A stretch of 42,927 nucleotides of DNA from Pedobacter sp. ASV17 (GTDB taxonomy: Bacteria > Bacteroidota > Bacteroidia > Sphingobacteriales > Sphingobacteriaceae), in NCBI RefSeq assembly GCF_016429065.1, contig NZ_JAELTX010000035.1:1-42927 (forward strand). The letters run 5' to 3'. Under the pieces are notes generated by a model that was not told the DNA's origin, did not search any database, and saw only the letters and a list, made by a program, of their open reading frames with translations. Both the position numbers and the translations under genes were made by a program. Of the stretch, positions 15,170-23,879 are shown in pieces; the first letter of the stretch is position 1; each line of letters begins with the position of its first letter.

Positions 15170-16231
15170 ATGTCAATCTTATTTTCTCCCATAAAAATTA
15201 AAAACCTGACACTTAAAAACCGTATCGTGGTTTCTCCAATGTGTCAATATTCCTCTGTAGACGGTTTTGCCAACAACTGGCATCTGGTGCATTTGGGAAG
15301 CAGGGCTGTTGGTGGTGCTGGATTAATCATTACCGAGGCCACGGCTGTTTCTCCTGAAGGGCGAATTTCTATTGTCGATTTGGGTATCTGGAAAGACGAG
15401 CATCAGGAAAAGTTAAGGGAAATTGTAGATTTTGTACATGCTAATGGCGCCGCTATTGGTGTACAACTGGCACATGCTGGGCGCAAGGCAAGTTTTGATG
15501 TGCCTTGGGAAAGTCCTACGCAAGTAAGTAAAGAAAATGGTGGCTGGGATACCGTAGCACCAAGTGCCATTCAGTTTAACCCAAAAGATAAAATGCCTAT
15601 TGCGCTAGATTTGCAGGGCATTGAAAAGGTAAAAGCTGATTTTAAGGCCGCAACGCTACGTGCATTGGAAGTTGGCTTTGATGTGGTGGAAATTCATGCT
15701 GCTCATGGTTATTTGTTGCACCAATTTTTATCGCCCCTAAGTAACCAGCGTACCGATGAGTATGGTGGCAGTTTTGAAAATAGAATCCGTTTGTTATTGG
15801 ATGTGGTAGCTGCCGTTCAGGAAGTTTGGCCAGCAGAAAAACCTTTGTTTGTGCGTATTTCTGCTACCGACTGGGTATCGGGTGGGTGGAACGAAGACGA
15901 ATCGGTTCAATTGGCTAAAATATTAAAGGAGCAAGGTGTGGATGTGATTGATACTTCCTCAGGAGGTTTATCAAGAGAGCAGCAAATCCCAGTGGAACTT
16001 GGCTATCAGGTACGTTTTGCCGAAGCAATTAAGCAAGAAACAGGTATCATTACTGGAGCTGTGGGCCTAATTACCAGTGCTGCGCAAAGCGAAGCTATTT
16101 TGGAAGAAGGTAAGGCCGATTTGATTTTTATGGCCAGAGAGCTGCTCAGAGATCCTTATTTTCCACTGCGTGGGGCAAAGGAATTAGGAGAAGACGTACA
16201 ATGGCCTTCGCAGTATCAAAGGGCTAAATAA
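15170..16231 (+). CDS. namA: NADPH-dependent old-yellow-enzyme (YqjM/NamA class)
   Basis: A 353-residue FMN-binding TIM-barrel ene-reductase that reduces activated C=C bonds of enones using NADPH. The YqjM-class features are SPMCQYS (Cys25 and Tyr27 near the flavin), AHAGRKAS, the substrate-anion pair His176/His179 in EIHAAHGYLLHQFLSP, and NQRTDEYGGSFENR. The C-terminal phosphate-binding part GLITSAAQSEAILEEGKADLIFMARELL is intact. The physiological substrate is unknown. It appears monocistronic, preceded by a structured spacer. Confidence 0.93.
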   Translation: MSILFSPIKIKNLTLKNRIVVSPMCQYSSVDGFANNWHLVHLGSRAVGGAGLIITEATAVSPEGRISIVDLGIWKDEHQEKLREIVDFVHANGAAIGVQLAHAGRKASFDVPWESPTQVSKENGGWDTVAPSAIQFNPKDKMPIALDLQGIEKVKADFKAATLRALEVGFDVVEIHAAHGYLLHQFLSPLSNQRTDEYGGSFENRIRLLLDVVAAVQEVWPAEKPLFVRISATDWVSGGWNEDESVQLAKILKEQGVDVIDTSSGGLSREQQIPVELGYQVRFAEAIKQETGIITGAVGLITSAAQSEAILEEGKADLIFMARELLRDPYFPLRGAKELGEDVQWPSQYQRAK

Positions 16232-16269
16232 GAGTAGATTAGAAGTGTGAAACATAAAAAAGGTCAGTT

Positions 16270-16299
16270 TTTGTAAAGAACGAAGTTTTTATATCTTTA
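16270..16299 (+). promoter_or_regulatory. Probable promoter of the double-OmpA-domain gene
   Basis: TTTG (16270-16273), 18 nt, then TATCTTTA (16292-16299), one base off TAnnTTTG. The start codon follows 22 nt later. Confidence 0.5.
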
Positions 16300-16321
16300 T
16301 ATGGCCAAATGTTAAACGTCT

Positions 16322-17146
16322 ATGGAAAACAGAGGGTTCATAATGCTCCTATTTTCGTTTTTTATTCTTGTAGGTAATGTCTTTGCTCAGAAAACAAAGA
16401 CCACTAGCTTTTTCTTTAAAACGGATTTAAGCGTTTTAGATAATAAACAAACGGAGAGCCTCTCCCAGTTTATTAGTGAGCTTGATTCTACGGATATTCT
16501 TTCTATTGCTATTTTAGGTTATTGCGATGACCGAGGCCGAATTGGTTATAACGATACGCTTTCTATCAAAAGGGCTAATCATTTGAAGGAATTGTTGTTG
16601 ACCAGAGGAATTAGTTTGGGCAAGATTAAGCTCTTGACAGGCCATGGAAAAGTCGACCTTTCGCAGCGCAGTAATGTGGTACAGCAGCGAACATATAACA
16701 GACGGGTAGATGTGGTCATCAGCTATGCCAAGCGCAATTTGGCGTCAGACAATTCTATTTTATCAGATACCCTAAAAGTAGGAGATAAAATTGTGTTGGA
16801 GAACATTTTGTTTGAAAATAGCCGTTCCGTTCTTTTGGAGGAATCTATTCCTGTGCTGGAGAAAATCACCAAAACCATTAAAGAAAAACAACAATATAAC
16901 ATTGCCATCCTAGGACATATTTGCTGCAACCCGCCAAATAGGGATGTGAAGGATTTCGAAACTGGCGAGTATAACCTGTCACATGCAAGAGCAAAAATCA
17001 TTTACGATTACTTGATTTATAAAGGCGTTGACCCCAAACGACTTGCCTACAAAGGAATGATGGCGAACTATCCTTTGGGCAAAGGCGAGAAATACGACAG
17101 AAGAGTTGAGCTACAAATTACAGGCATTAATAAGGTGAGTAATTAA
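16322..17146 (+). CDS. Periplasmic protein with two OmpA-like domains
   Basis: A 274-residue exported protein: signal peptide ending NVFAQ (residue 22), then two consecutive OmpA-like peptidoglycan-binding domains and nothing else. Domain 1 (about 30-135) has ILGYCDDRGRIGYNDTLSIK RAN and ends TYNRRVDVVI. Domain 2 (about 150-270) has VLENILFENSRSVLLEESIP, ILGHICCNPPN and KYDRRVELQI. The usual GHTD motif is replaced by GYCDD and GHICC, so peptidoglycan binding may be altered. There is no barrel or lipobox, suggesting a soluble periplasmic protein. A long repeat array follows. Confidence 0.8.
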   Translation: MENRGFIMLLFSFFILVGNVFAQKTKTTSFFFKTDLSVLDNKQTESLSQFISELDSTDILSIAILGYCDDRGRIGYNDTLSIKRANHLKELLLTRGISLGKIKLLTGHGKVDLSQRSNVVQQRTYNRRVDVVISYAKRNLASDNSILSDTLKVGDKIVLENILFENSRSVLLEESIPVLEKITKTIKEKQQYNIAILGHICCNPPNRDVKDFETGEYNLSHARAKIIYDYLIYKGVDPKRLAYKGMMANYPLGKGEKYDRRVELQITGINKVSN

Positions 17147-17160
17147 GGCGTGGTCAAAAA

Positions 17161-17670
17161 GCTTAATGTTTAAAGCTAAAATATTAATAAACCACCTAAG
17201 ACACCTTAGTTCATCTAAGCTCTTGCAAAAAAATAAAATGTCTAAGGAGGTTAAAAGCTTTAAAAGTGGGTAGCAAACAGTTTAATGTCCCTTAACTTCT
17301 TAATGGTTCAAAAAACTAAAATGTTCTTAGGTGTCTAAGGGGGTTAAAAGCTTTAAAAGCGGGGATAGTAAACAGCTTAATGTTCCTTCATGTCTTAATG
17401 GTTAAAACTAAAATACTAAAGTGATTAACAAATAAACCACCTAAGACACCTTAGTTCATCTAAGCTCTTGCAAAAAACTAAAATGTCAGGAGGTAAAAAG
17501 CTTTAAAAGTGGGTAGCAAACAGCTTAATGTCCCTTAACTTCTTAATGGTTCAAAAAACTAAAATGTTCTTAAATGTCTAAGGGGGGTAAAACATTTAAA
17601 CAGATCTAACCAAAACTTAATGTCCCTTAATTTCTTAATGGTTCAAGCTAAAATATTAAGGTGGTTAAAA
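17161..17670. repeat. Tandem repeat array, alternating long and short units
   Basis: This 624-bp gene-free gap holds five units that start CTTAATGTYCCTTAACTTC or close variants: 17161-17280 (120 bp, internal deletion), 17281-17375 (95), 17376-17523 (148), 17524-17615 (92) and 17616-17670 (truncated). The long units contain CCACCTAAGACACCTTAG followed by TTCATCTAAGCTCTTGCAAAA; the short ones do not. Most units end AAAGCTTTAAAAG-GGG-TAG-AAACAG. Long units recur with a 245-bp period (17191 to 17436). No ORF runs through it, and the units are too irregular for CRISPR. Confidence 0.9.
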
Positions 17671-17770
17671 TCCATCATTCAAAAAGATAAAAATTTAAAA
17701 CCTTATCACAAGCGTTACAGTTTAACTTGTAGGTTTTTTGTTAATTTTAAACTTCAAAAAATAAAAGCAC

Positions 17771-18076
17771 ATGTTTGATAAATTAATGGCCGCACAAGGC
17801 AAGGCCGAGGAAATAAAGAAGAGACTAGATAGTGTTTCGGTATTTGGAGAAGTAGAGGGTGGTGCGATTAAGGTTACCGCTACGGCTAACAAAGCAATTA
17901 CTGGCATCAGCATTAGCGACGAATTTTACGAGCAGGCAGATAAAGAAGAGTTGGAAGAGCTTTTACAGGCTGCAGTAAACAAAGCTTTGGCTCAAGCAGA
18001 CCAAGTAAGTGCTGTAGAGATGCAAGCGGCAACAAAAGAAATGTTAGGTGGTTTTGGAGGTCTATTCGGACAATAA
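17771..18076 (+). CDS. ybaB: YbaB/EbfC family nucleoid-associated protein
   Basis: A 101-residue small DNA-binding dimer of the YbaB/EbfC family. MFDKLMAAQGKAEEIKKRLDSV is the N-terminal helix, followed by GEVEGGAIKVTATANKAITGISI strands and a second long helix from about residue 55, with the Gly/Phe-rich end LGGFGGLFGQ common in Bacteroidota members. It lacks the recR/dnaX neighbours seen in many bacteria. Here it lies 10 nt upstream of a UPF0173 hydrolase gene and is probably co-transcribed with it. Confidence 0.92.
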   Translation: MFDKLMAAQGKAEEIKKRLDSVSVFGEVEGGAIKVTATANKAITGISISDEFYEQADKEELEELLQAAVNKALAQADQVSAVEMQAATKEMLGGFGGLFGQ

Positions 18077-18086
18077 TCAATAAATT

Positions 18087-18764
18087 ATGAAGTACACATA
18101 TTACGGACAATCTTGCTTCTTGCTAGAAACTTCTTCGGCAAAACTATTATTTGATCCCTTCATTAGTGGAAATCCATTGGCGAAGCATATTAAGGTAGAA
18201 GAAATTGCTGCCGATTATATTTTGGTAAGTCATGGTCACGGCGACCACGTAGCTGATTTGGTAGATATTGCCAAAAGAACCAACGCAAAGGTGATTTGCA
18301 TGCCCGAAATTGCTGGCTGGTTGCAAAAACAGGGAGTAACCAACATCCACGACATGAACATTGGTAAATTCAAGTTTGATTTTGGAACCGTACGCATGGT
18401 GTCGGCTACGCACTCAAGCAGTCTTCCTGATGGCTCTTACGGCGGAAATCCTGCTGGTTTTGTATTAGATGTAGATGGAATGCAGATCTATTTTGCTGGA
18501 GATACAGGCTTAACGCTTGATATGAAGTTGTTGGCAGAACTGTACCAATTAGAGTATGCTATTTTGCCAATTGGTGGTAATTACACCATGGATCCTGATG
18601 ATGCGGTGATTGCTGCAGCCTATGTAAATTGCGATAAAGTGATTGGGGTACACTACGATTCGTTCCCAGTAATTAGTATCGATAAGAATTTTGCAGTGGA
18701 GAGTTTTAAGAGAGCTCAAAAAACGCTGTTGTTGCCAGCTATTGGCGAAACCTTGGCGTTATAA
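18087..18764 (+). CDS. UPF0173 metal-dependent hydrolase (metallo-beta-lactamase fold)
   Basis: A 225-residue metallo-beta-lactamase-superfamily protein of the UPF0173 type. The di-metal motif is H49-G-H51-G-D53-H54 in ILVSHGHGDH; other ligands are in SATHSSS and YFAGDTGLT, and the last in GVHYDSFP. The N-terminus MKYTYYGQSCFLLE is characteristic of the family. It is cytosolic and its physiological substrate is unknown. It follows ybaB by 10 nt and a REP hairpin lies 12 nt after its stop. Confidence 0.92.
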   Translation: MKYTYYGQSCFLLETSSAKLLFDPFISGNPLAKHIKVEEIAADYILVSHGHGDHVADLVDIAKRTNAKVICMPEIAGWLQKQGVTNIHDMNIGKFKFDFGTVRMVSATHSSSLPDGSYGGNPAGFVLDVDGMQIYFAGDTGLTLDMKLLAELYQLEYAILPIGGNYTMDPDDAVIAAAYVNCDKVIGVHYDSFPVISIDKNFAVESFKRAQKTLLLPAIGETLAL

Positions 18765-18776
18765 ACAATATATTTT

Positions 18777-18809
18777 AGACTTACGAAGTTGTTGAAGCTT
18801 CGTAAGTCT
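18777..18809. repeat. REP palindrome copy 4 (diverged)
   Basis: AGACTTACGAAG (18777-18788) and CTTCGTAAGTCT (18798-18809) pair perfectly, while the centre has drifted (TTGTTGAAG). The sequence matches the RAYT-flanking REPs 12 kb away. It lies between convergent genes, where it could act as a two-way transcription stop. Confidence 0.88.
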
Positions 18810-18818
18810 TAGCTAATG

Positions 18819-19169
18819 CTAGTTTTTCTTTTTAGCGGCTTCTTTGTTCGCTTTGTACCTCATGTCTGCGGTACCGTCTTTTTTCTTAGGACCTGCAGTA
18901 ACCACTTTGGTCTCTTTGTTTTCTTTGTAGCGCATGTCTGGTGTGCCATCAGCTTTTAATTTGGCACCAGTGCTTTCCACTTTTTTCTCTGCTTTTTTAG
19001 CTTCGGTCTTAACGTCAGCTTTAGCGGTTGTGGTTGCTTTCTTCGCTTCGGTCTTAACAGTGGTGGCCGCTTTTTTAGGCGCTTGTTTAACTGTTGTAGC
19101 AGCAGTTTGTGCAAACGAGGTGCTAAAGCCAAATAAGGCAACAGCAACTAAGGTGAAGATTTTTTTCAT
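18819..19169 (-). CDS. Secreted Lys/Ala-rich protein with DGTxDMRYK repeats
   Basis: A 116-residue exported protein. The signal peptide MKKIFTLVAVALFGFSTSFAQ is followed by a low-complexity Ala/Thr/Lys helix-like stretch (22-66) and two copies of a 15-residue motif: KADGTPDMRYKENKE (72-86) and KKDGTADMRYKANKE (96-110). The mature part is strongly basic. The motif looks like a short repeated module rather than an enzyme. No known domain is recognised. The function is unknown, with cell-surface or nucleic-acid binding possible from the charge. It is a convergent neighbour of the UPF0173 gene across a REP. Confidence 0.78.
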   Translation of the reverse strand: MKKIFTLVAVALFGFSTSFAQTAATTVKQAPKKAATTVKTEAKKATTTAKADVKTEAKKAEKKVESTGAKLKADGTPDMRYKENKETKVVTAGPKKKDGTADMRYKANKEAAKKKN

Positions 19170-19218
19170 GGTTTACTATTTGATTTAGTGGTTTAATAAC
19201 AATCTAATTTACAAAATT

Positions 19219-20088
19219 TTACTTCCTTAAAGAAAATTTAATCGGAACATTGTATTTTGTATCCACAACTTCTCCAAACATCTTTCCGGGAACCCAGTCT
19301 GGAGACAATTTTAATACTCTTATTGCCTCTAAGGTCAATTCACTGTTTGGAGATTCTATCACTTCAATGTTATCAAGATCACCATTTTTTTTCACGGTAA
19401 AGCTTAACCTCACCGTTCCCTGTATACCTTCCCTTGCTAATTGTATAGGATATTTTATTTCGGATGCTAAATGTTTATAAAACTGATTGATTCCTCCCTT
19501 ATAAGTAGGAGGTGCAAACAAGTCATCGTAAGTGGCAGGTTTACCATCTTTGTAAAAATATTCGGCTTGGCTTTTCTTTCCATAAACATCGTATACTTCT
19601 TTGCCGGCCAACTTTGCATCGCTATAATAAAGGTTCCATTCGCCTATTTTTCTGCCGTTTTCATAAGCCCCTTCTTTTTGTATTTGTTTACCATCCCAGT
19701 ACTCCACAGACCTGCCATCTGACTTGCCATGAACATAGTTTTCTACTTTACTGACCTGTTCCGCACTATTATAGGTGGTCCATTCCCCATGTTTGTGACC
19801 TTTGTCATAATCGCCTTTTTCCCTAACCTTTCCCTTTAGATAGCTCGTAAATGGCCCTTTTCTAACGGTTAAATCTTTATCTTCAAAACTAATGACTTCT
19901 TGTGCTACGTCTTTTCTATCATAAAAAGTAACCTGATAAAATTCACCAACATGTTTTACCACTGGTCTCCATTTCGAACGAACAGGATCTTTGGTGTACA
20001 TGGGACTGTTGTAAATCAGGGTTGTGTCCTGTTGGGCAAAGCCGATTTTTGCAATGGCTAGAAAAAGGATCAGCGTTAGCTTTTTCAT
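19219..20088 (-). CDS. MORN-like repeat protein with TonB C-terminal domain
   Basis: A 289-residue exported protein. The signal peptide MKKLTLILFLAIAKIGFAQ is followed by YwqK/MORN-like repeats (about 88-185: KGDYDKGHKHGEWTTY, EGAYENGRKIGEWNLYY, KEVYDVYGKKSQAEYF). A TonB C-terminal domain follows (about 200-289: SEIKYPIQLAREGIQGTVRL, FTVKKNGDLDNIEVI, and ending VPIKFSLRK). It has no N-terminal TM anchor or proline-rich spacer, so it cannot be a standard energy transducer. The TonB-C fold probably serves protein-protein contacts in the periplasm. This combination is common in Bacteroidota and its role is unknown. Confidence 0.82.
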   Translation of the reverse strand: MKKLTLILFLAIAKIGFAQQDTTLIYNSPMYTKDPVRSKWRPVVKHVGEFYQVTFYDRKDVAQEVISFEDKDLTVRKGPFTSYLKGKVREKGDYDKGHKHGEWTTYNSAEQVSKVENYVHGKSDGRSVEYWDGKQIQKEGAYENGRKIGEWNLYYSDAKLAGKEVYDVYGKKSQAEYFYKDGKPATYDDLFAPPTYKGGINQFYKHLASEIKYPIQLAREGIQGTVRLSFTVKKNGDLDNIEVIESPNSELTLEAIRVLKLSPDWVPGKMFGEVVDTKYNVPIKFSLRK

Positions 20089-20152
20089 ATATAATTGGTT
20101 TTTTGGTTGGTTTGTTTTTGGGGTTCCGTCATTGCTTCGTACCTCGAAATGA

Positions 20153-22960
20153 CTAATGAGCCTCCAGCCAGTTTAGGCCTTCGCCAATCTCAATTTCAAT
20201 CGGTACTTCAGTCTTTATAGCGGTTTTCATTCTATGGGTAATAATCTCTTTCACCTGCTCCTTCTCGCCTTTAATCACATCAAAAACCAACTCATCATGT
20301 ACCTGCATGGTCATTTTTGACTGTAGGTTTTGTGCTACCATATCCTTGTGGATATTAATCATTGCAATTTTAATCATATCTGCCGCAGAGCCTTGTATGG
20401 GTGCATTAATGGCATTTCGCTCTGCATAACCCCTCACCGTCATGTTCGCCGAGTTAATGTCCCTTAAATATCTGCGACGGCCCATAATCGTTTCTACATA
20501 GCCATTTTCACGAGCAAAATTCATCGTGTCGTTCATGTAGTTTTTAATGCCTGGATATTGAATGAAGTATTGGTCGATAATCTCGGCTGCTTCTTTACGT
20601 GGAATGTTCAGGTTTTGGGATAAACCGAAAGCTGATTGGCCGTAAATGATACCGAAGTTCACCGCTTTGGCATTTCTACGTTGGGTAGAAGTTACCTCAG
20701 CTACCTCAATGCCGTACACCTTTGCTGCGGTAGCGGTGTGGATATCAATACCATTTAAAAAGGCATCCAGCATGTTCTGTTCTTTACTGATTTCGGCGAT
20801 AATTCTCAACTCAATTTGTGAGTAATCCGCTGAAAGTAAAATATGGTTTTCATCTCTAGGAATAAAAGCTTTGCGCACTTCTCTTCCCCTGTCAGTTTTA
20901 ATAGGAATGTTCTGTAAGTTTGGATTATTTGAACTCAAACGTCCTGTTGCTGCTACTGCTTGATTGTAACTGGTATGAACCCGTCCAGTGCGTGGGTTAA
21001 CCAGTAAAGGCAAAGCATCTACATAGGTTGATTTCAGTTTTTGCATTTGGCGGAAATCCAAGATGTCTTGTACGATATCGCTTTTTGGAGCTAAAGCCAT
21101 TAATACGTCTTCGCCTGTTTGGTATTGTCCTGTTTTGGTTTTCTTTGCTTTTGGGTCAAGTTTTAAATGGTCAAAAAGCACTTCGCCCAGTTGCTTAGGA
21201 GAGGCAAGGTTAAACTTAAGTCCCGCTTTGTCGTACACATTCAGTTCTGCCTTGGCTATCTCTTCTTGTAGCTGCGCAGAATAAGTAGCTAAAGTATCAA
21301 TGTCGATCCTAACGCCTTCTTTTTCCATGTCGGCCAATACAAAAATCAACGGATTTTCTATTTCCGAAGCTAATTTTTGAGCATTTCTTTCCTGTAACAT
21401 TGGCTCAAAAACATTGGCCAATTGAAAGGTCACGTCGGCATCTTCAGCGGCGTAATCTACCACTTTCTCCACTGGAACATCTTTCATGTTCAGCTGTCCT
21501 TTTCCTTTTGCTCCAATTAAAGAAGTAATGGAAATAGGGGTGTAGCCCAAATAGTTTTCAGACAGCACGTCCATATTGTGTCTGGTGTCTGGGTCAATAA
21601 GGTAATGGGCCAGCATGGTATCAAATAACTCGCCTTTAAGCTCAAAACCATACCATTTTAACACCAATAAATCATACTTAATATTCTGGCCTATTTTGGT
21701 GATGTTCTCGTTCTCAAAAACAGGTCTAAAATCTTCTAAAATGGCTAAGGTCTCCTCTTTGTTCTGTGGCGTTGGAATATAATAGCCTTTCCCAGCTTCT
21801 ATCGAAAAAGATAAACCTACCAAGTCTACCAAGTTGGCATCTATTCCTGTGGTTTCCGTATCAAAAGCAATCCTTTTTTGTTGTAACAACAGGTTAACCA
21901 GTTCTTTCCTTTTCTCCGCAGTATCTACCAATTGGTAGTCGTGTGGCGTGTTTTCAATGTTTTTAGCATCAATAGGTGTGTCAAATAAAGAAGGTTGGTT
22001 GTCTATTTCCTTTGCGGAAGGTGTAGCTACTGCATTGCCAAATAAATCTTGCTGTACGGTGGTTTTGCCCTCGTTTACGGTAAAGCTTTCGCCAAACACA
22101 CGCTTGCCAATCGTCCTAAACTCCAGCTCAGCAAAAAGAGGTTCTAACAATTCCTTGCTTGGATCTTCAAGTAATAATTGCTGCTCGTTAAATTCTATGG
22201 GGACATTTAAAATAATGGTCGCAAGTTTTTTGGAGATCAATCCCTGCTCCACATGATTTTCAATATTCTCTTTCTGTTTTCCTTTCAGCTCGTGGCTATG
22301 GGCAAAGATATTCTCCATGCTGCCATATTGCTTGATCAACGCTTTGGCTGTTTTTTCACCAATCCCAGGGATACCAGGAATATTATCTACCGCATCTCCC
22401 CATAAGCCTAGGATGTCAATCACTTGGTCAACCCTTTCAATTTCCCATTTGGCTAGGATTTCTTTCACCCCTAAAATTTCCATCTCATTGCCCATACGAG
22501 CAGGTTTGTAAATGAAGATATTGTCCGAGACCAACTGTGCAAAATCCTTATCTGGAGTCATACAATACACCTGAAAGCCTTGTTTTTCGCCTTCTTTGGC
22601 CAAAGTGCCTATAATGTCATCGGCTTCATAACCATCTTTGGTAATCACGGGAATATTAAAACCTTCTATCAGTCTAAAAATATACGGGATGGCTTTTGAA
22701 AGGTCTTCGGGCATGGCCTCACGGTGTGCCTTATAAGCCTCAAATTCGGTGTGTCTCTCCGTTGGAGCCTCGGTATCAAAAACAACCGCAATATGACTAG
22801 GTCTTTCCTTTTTGAGCACCTCTAAAAGCGTATTGGTAAAGCCCATTACGGCCGAGGTATTGATGCCTGTAGAGGTAAATCGTGGGTTTTTACTAAGGGC
22901 AAAATGTGCACGGTAAATAAGTGCCATTCCATCTAAAAGGAAAAGTTTTTTGTTGCTCAT
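20153..22960 (-). CDS. polA: DNA polymerase I
   Basis: Repair and Okazaki-fragment-processing polymerase of 935 residues with all three activities apparent. The 5'-3' exonuclease/FEN domain has LFLLDGMALIYRAHFA, DGYEADDIIGTLA and TPDKDFAQLV. The 3'-5' exonuclease has an intact FDTETTGID, KIGQNIKYDLLVL and DYAAEDADVT, so proofreading is probably active. The polymerase domain has motif A DYSQIELRIIAE, motif B RRNAKAVNFGIIYGQ and motif C MQVHDELVFDV. The start MSNKKLFLLDG fits the family. It is divergent from an exported protein gene with 135 nt between. Confidence 0.97.
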   Translation of the reverse strand: MSNKKLFLLDGMALIYRAHFALSKNPRFTSTGINTSAVMGFTNTLLEVLKKERPSHIAVVFDTEAPTERHTEFEAYKAHREAMPEDLSKAIPYIFRLIEGFNIPVITKDGYEADDIIGTLAKEGEKQGFQVYCMTPDKDFAQLVSDNIFIYKPARMGNEMEILGVKEILAKWEIERVDQVIDILGLWGDAVDNIPGIPGIGEKTAKALIKQYGSMENIFAHSHELKGKQKENIENHVEQGLISKKLATIILNVPIEFNEQQLLLEDPSKELLEPLFAELEFRTIGKRVFGESFTVNEGKTTVQQDLFGNAVATPSAKEIDNQPSLFDTPIDAKNIENTPHDYQLVDTAEKRKELVNLLLQQKRIAFDTETTGIDANLVDLVGLSFSIEAGKGYYIPTPQNKEETLAILEDFRPVFENENITKIGQNIKYDLLVLKWYGFELKGELFDTMLAHYLIDPDTRHNMDVLSENYLGYTPISITSLIGAKGKGQLNMKDVPVEKVVDYAAEDADVTFQLANVFEPMLQERNAQKLASEIENPLIFVLADMEKEGVRIDIDTLATYSAQLQEEIAKAELNVYDKAGLKFNLASPKQLGEVLFDHLKLDPKAKKTKTGQYQTGEDVLMALAPKSDIVQDILDFRQMQKLKSTYVDALPLLVNPRTGRVHTSYNQAVAATGRLSSNNPNLQNIPIKTDRGREVRKAFIPRDENHILLSADYSQIELRIIAEISKEQNMLDAFLNGIDIHTATAAKVYGIEVAEVTSTQRRNAKAVNFGIIYGQSAFGLSQNLNIPRKEAAEIIDQYFIQYPGIKNYMNDTMNFARENGYVETIMGRRRYLRDINSANMTVRGYAERNAINAPIQGSAADMIKIAMINIHKDMVAQNLQSKMTMQVHDELVFDVIKGEKEQVKEIITHRMKTAIKTEVPIEIEIGEGLNWLEAH

Positions 22961-23095
22961 TTTTTGTATATTGAGTTGATAGAAATCTTAACCTTGTAAA
23001 GTTATAGAATAAGAGCATAGCTGAAGTATATAATTTATTTTTTAAGCACTTATGCATTTTCGACAGTTTGATCATCAATAGATTAAAACGATTTT

Positions 23096-23863
23096 ATGAA
23101 ACATCTTTTACTGTTGCTCAGTTTATTGCTCTTCGCCAATTTTTCCCAAGCACAATACCGTAAAGTGCTTGCTGTTTTACAATTCGACAATCTTATTAAC
23201 GAAGTAAAACCCAAATATGGAACTTTGGAGCAGCCTTTGGAAAGCGGGGCTTTTATCAATTTGATGAACCCGCAGTTAAGAAATGTAGCTTTTGTTCGCC
23301 TGTTCAATTCTTATCGTTGGCCAAATGGACAAAAGATAGATTTTTCGAAAAGGGGCAGCACCAAAGGTGGAAGTAACGGGATAGTAGATCGATATATTTT
23401 AATAAATCCTGAAAATAGTGATACGGTTTTCTTATACGTAGATCCATACAAAACATCTAATCAATATTATGTGCCTAAAGGAATGATTGCGTTAACGCCT
23501 GCGTTGCTTAAAGAAGAAATAGAACCCATTTTACAGCAGATAGAGGAAATTAACCAAGCCGAAGAAGGTTCGAAACTTATTTTACATGCAGGGGAAGTAA
23601 TGCGTTATGTCTCTACAAATTTTGATCAGAATAAATTGGTAGATCAAGATAGAGTGAAGCCTTTGTTAGAAGATAGGGAGGTAGATAAAATGTTGGCAGG
23701 TTATTTAATGAGAAGCTACATTTTTAGTAAGTACTATGCTTTGGCCAAAGACATTGAAAACGAATCTGATTATGCTTTTGAACAGATGAAAGCCAATTTT
23801 AAAAAGTATATCAAGTTAAATCCCGAAACAAACACAGGGAAATTGGGGGAGTATTTCAAGTAA
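23096..23863 (+). CDS. Hypothetical exported protein (255 aa)
   Basis: A 255-residue protein with a clear signal peptide (LLLLLSLLLFANFSQAQ), no lipobox and no TM segment afterwards, so probably periplasmic. The mature N-terminal part (YRKVLAVLQFDNLINEVKPK) is mixed alpha/beta. The C-terminal half is helical and acidic/basic (EEIEPILQQIEEINQAEEG, EQMKANFKKYIKLNPE). No family is recognised. It is divergent from polA and is followed by a repeat-rich spacer. Translation from the ATG at 23096 is supported by the signal peptide. Confidence 0.7.
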   Translation: MKHLLLLLSLLLFANFSQAQYRKVLAVLQFDNLINEVKPKYGTLEQPLESGAFINLMNPQLRNVAFVRLFNSYRWPNGQKIDFSKRGSTKGGSNGIVDRYILINPENSDTVFLYVDPYKTSNQYYVPKGMIALTPALLKEEIEPILQQIEEINQAEEGSKLILHAGEVMRYVSTNFDQNKLVDQDRVKPLLEDREVDKMLAGYLMRSYIFSKYYALAKDIENESDYAFEQMKANFKKYIKLNPETNTGKLGEYFK

Positions 23864-23879
23864 GAGGGTATGATTTCGT

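Noticed and set aside
17161..17670. CRISPR-like array
   Set aside because: Units are 92-148 bp, similar along their whole length and unequal; there are no short constant repeats with unique spacers and no cas genes.
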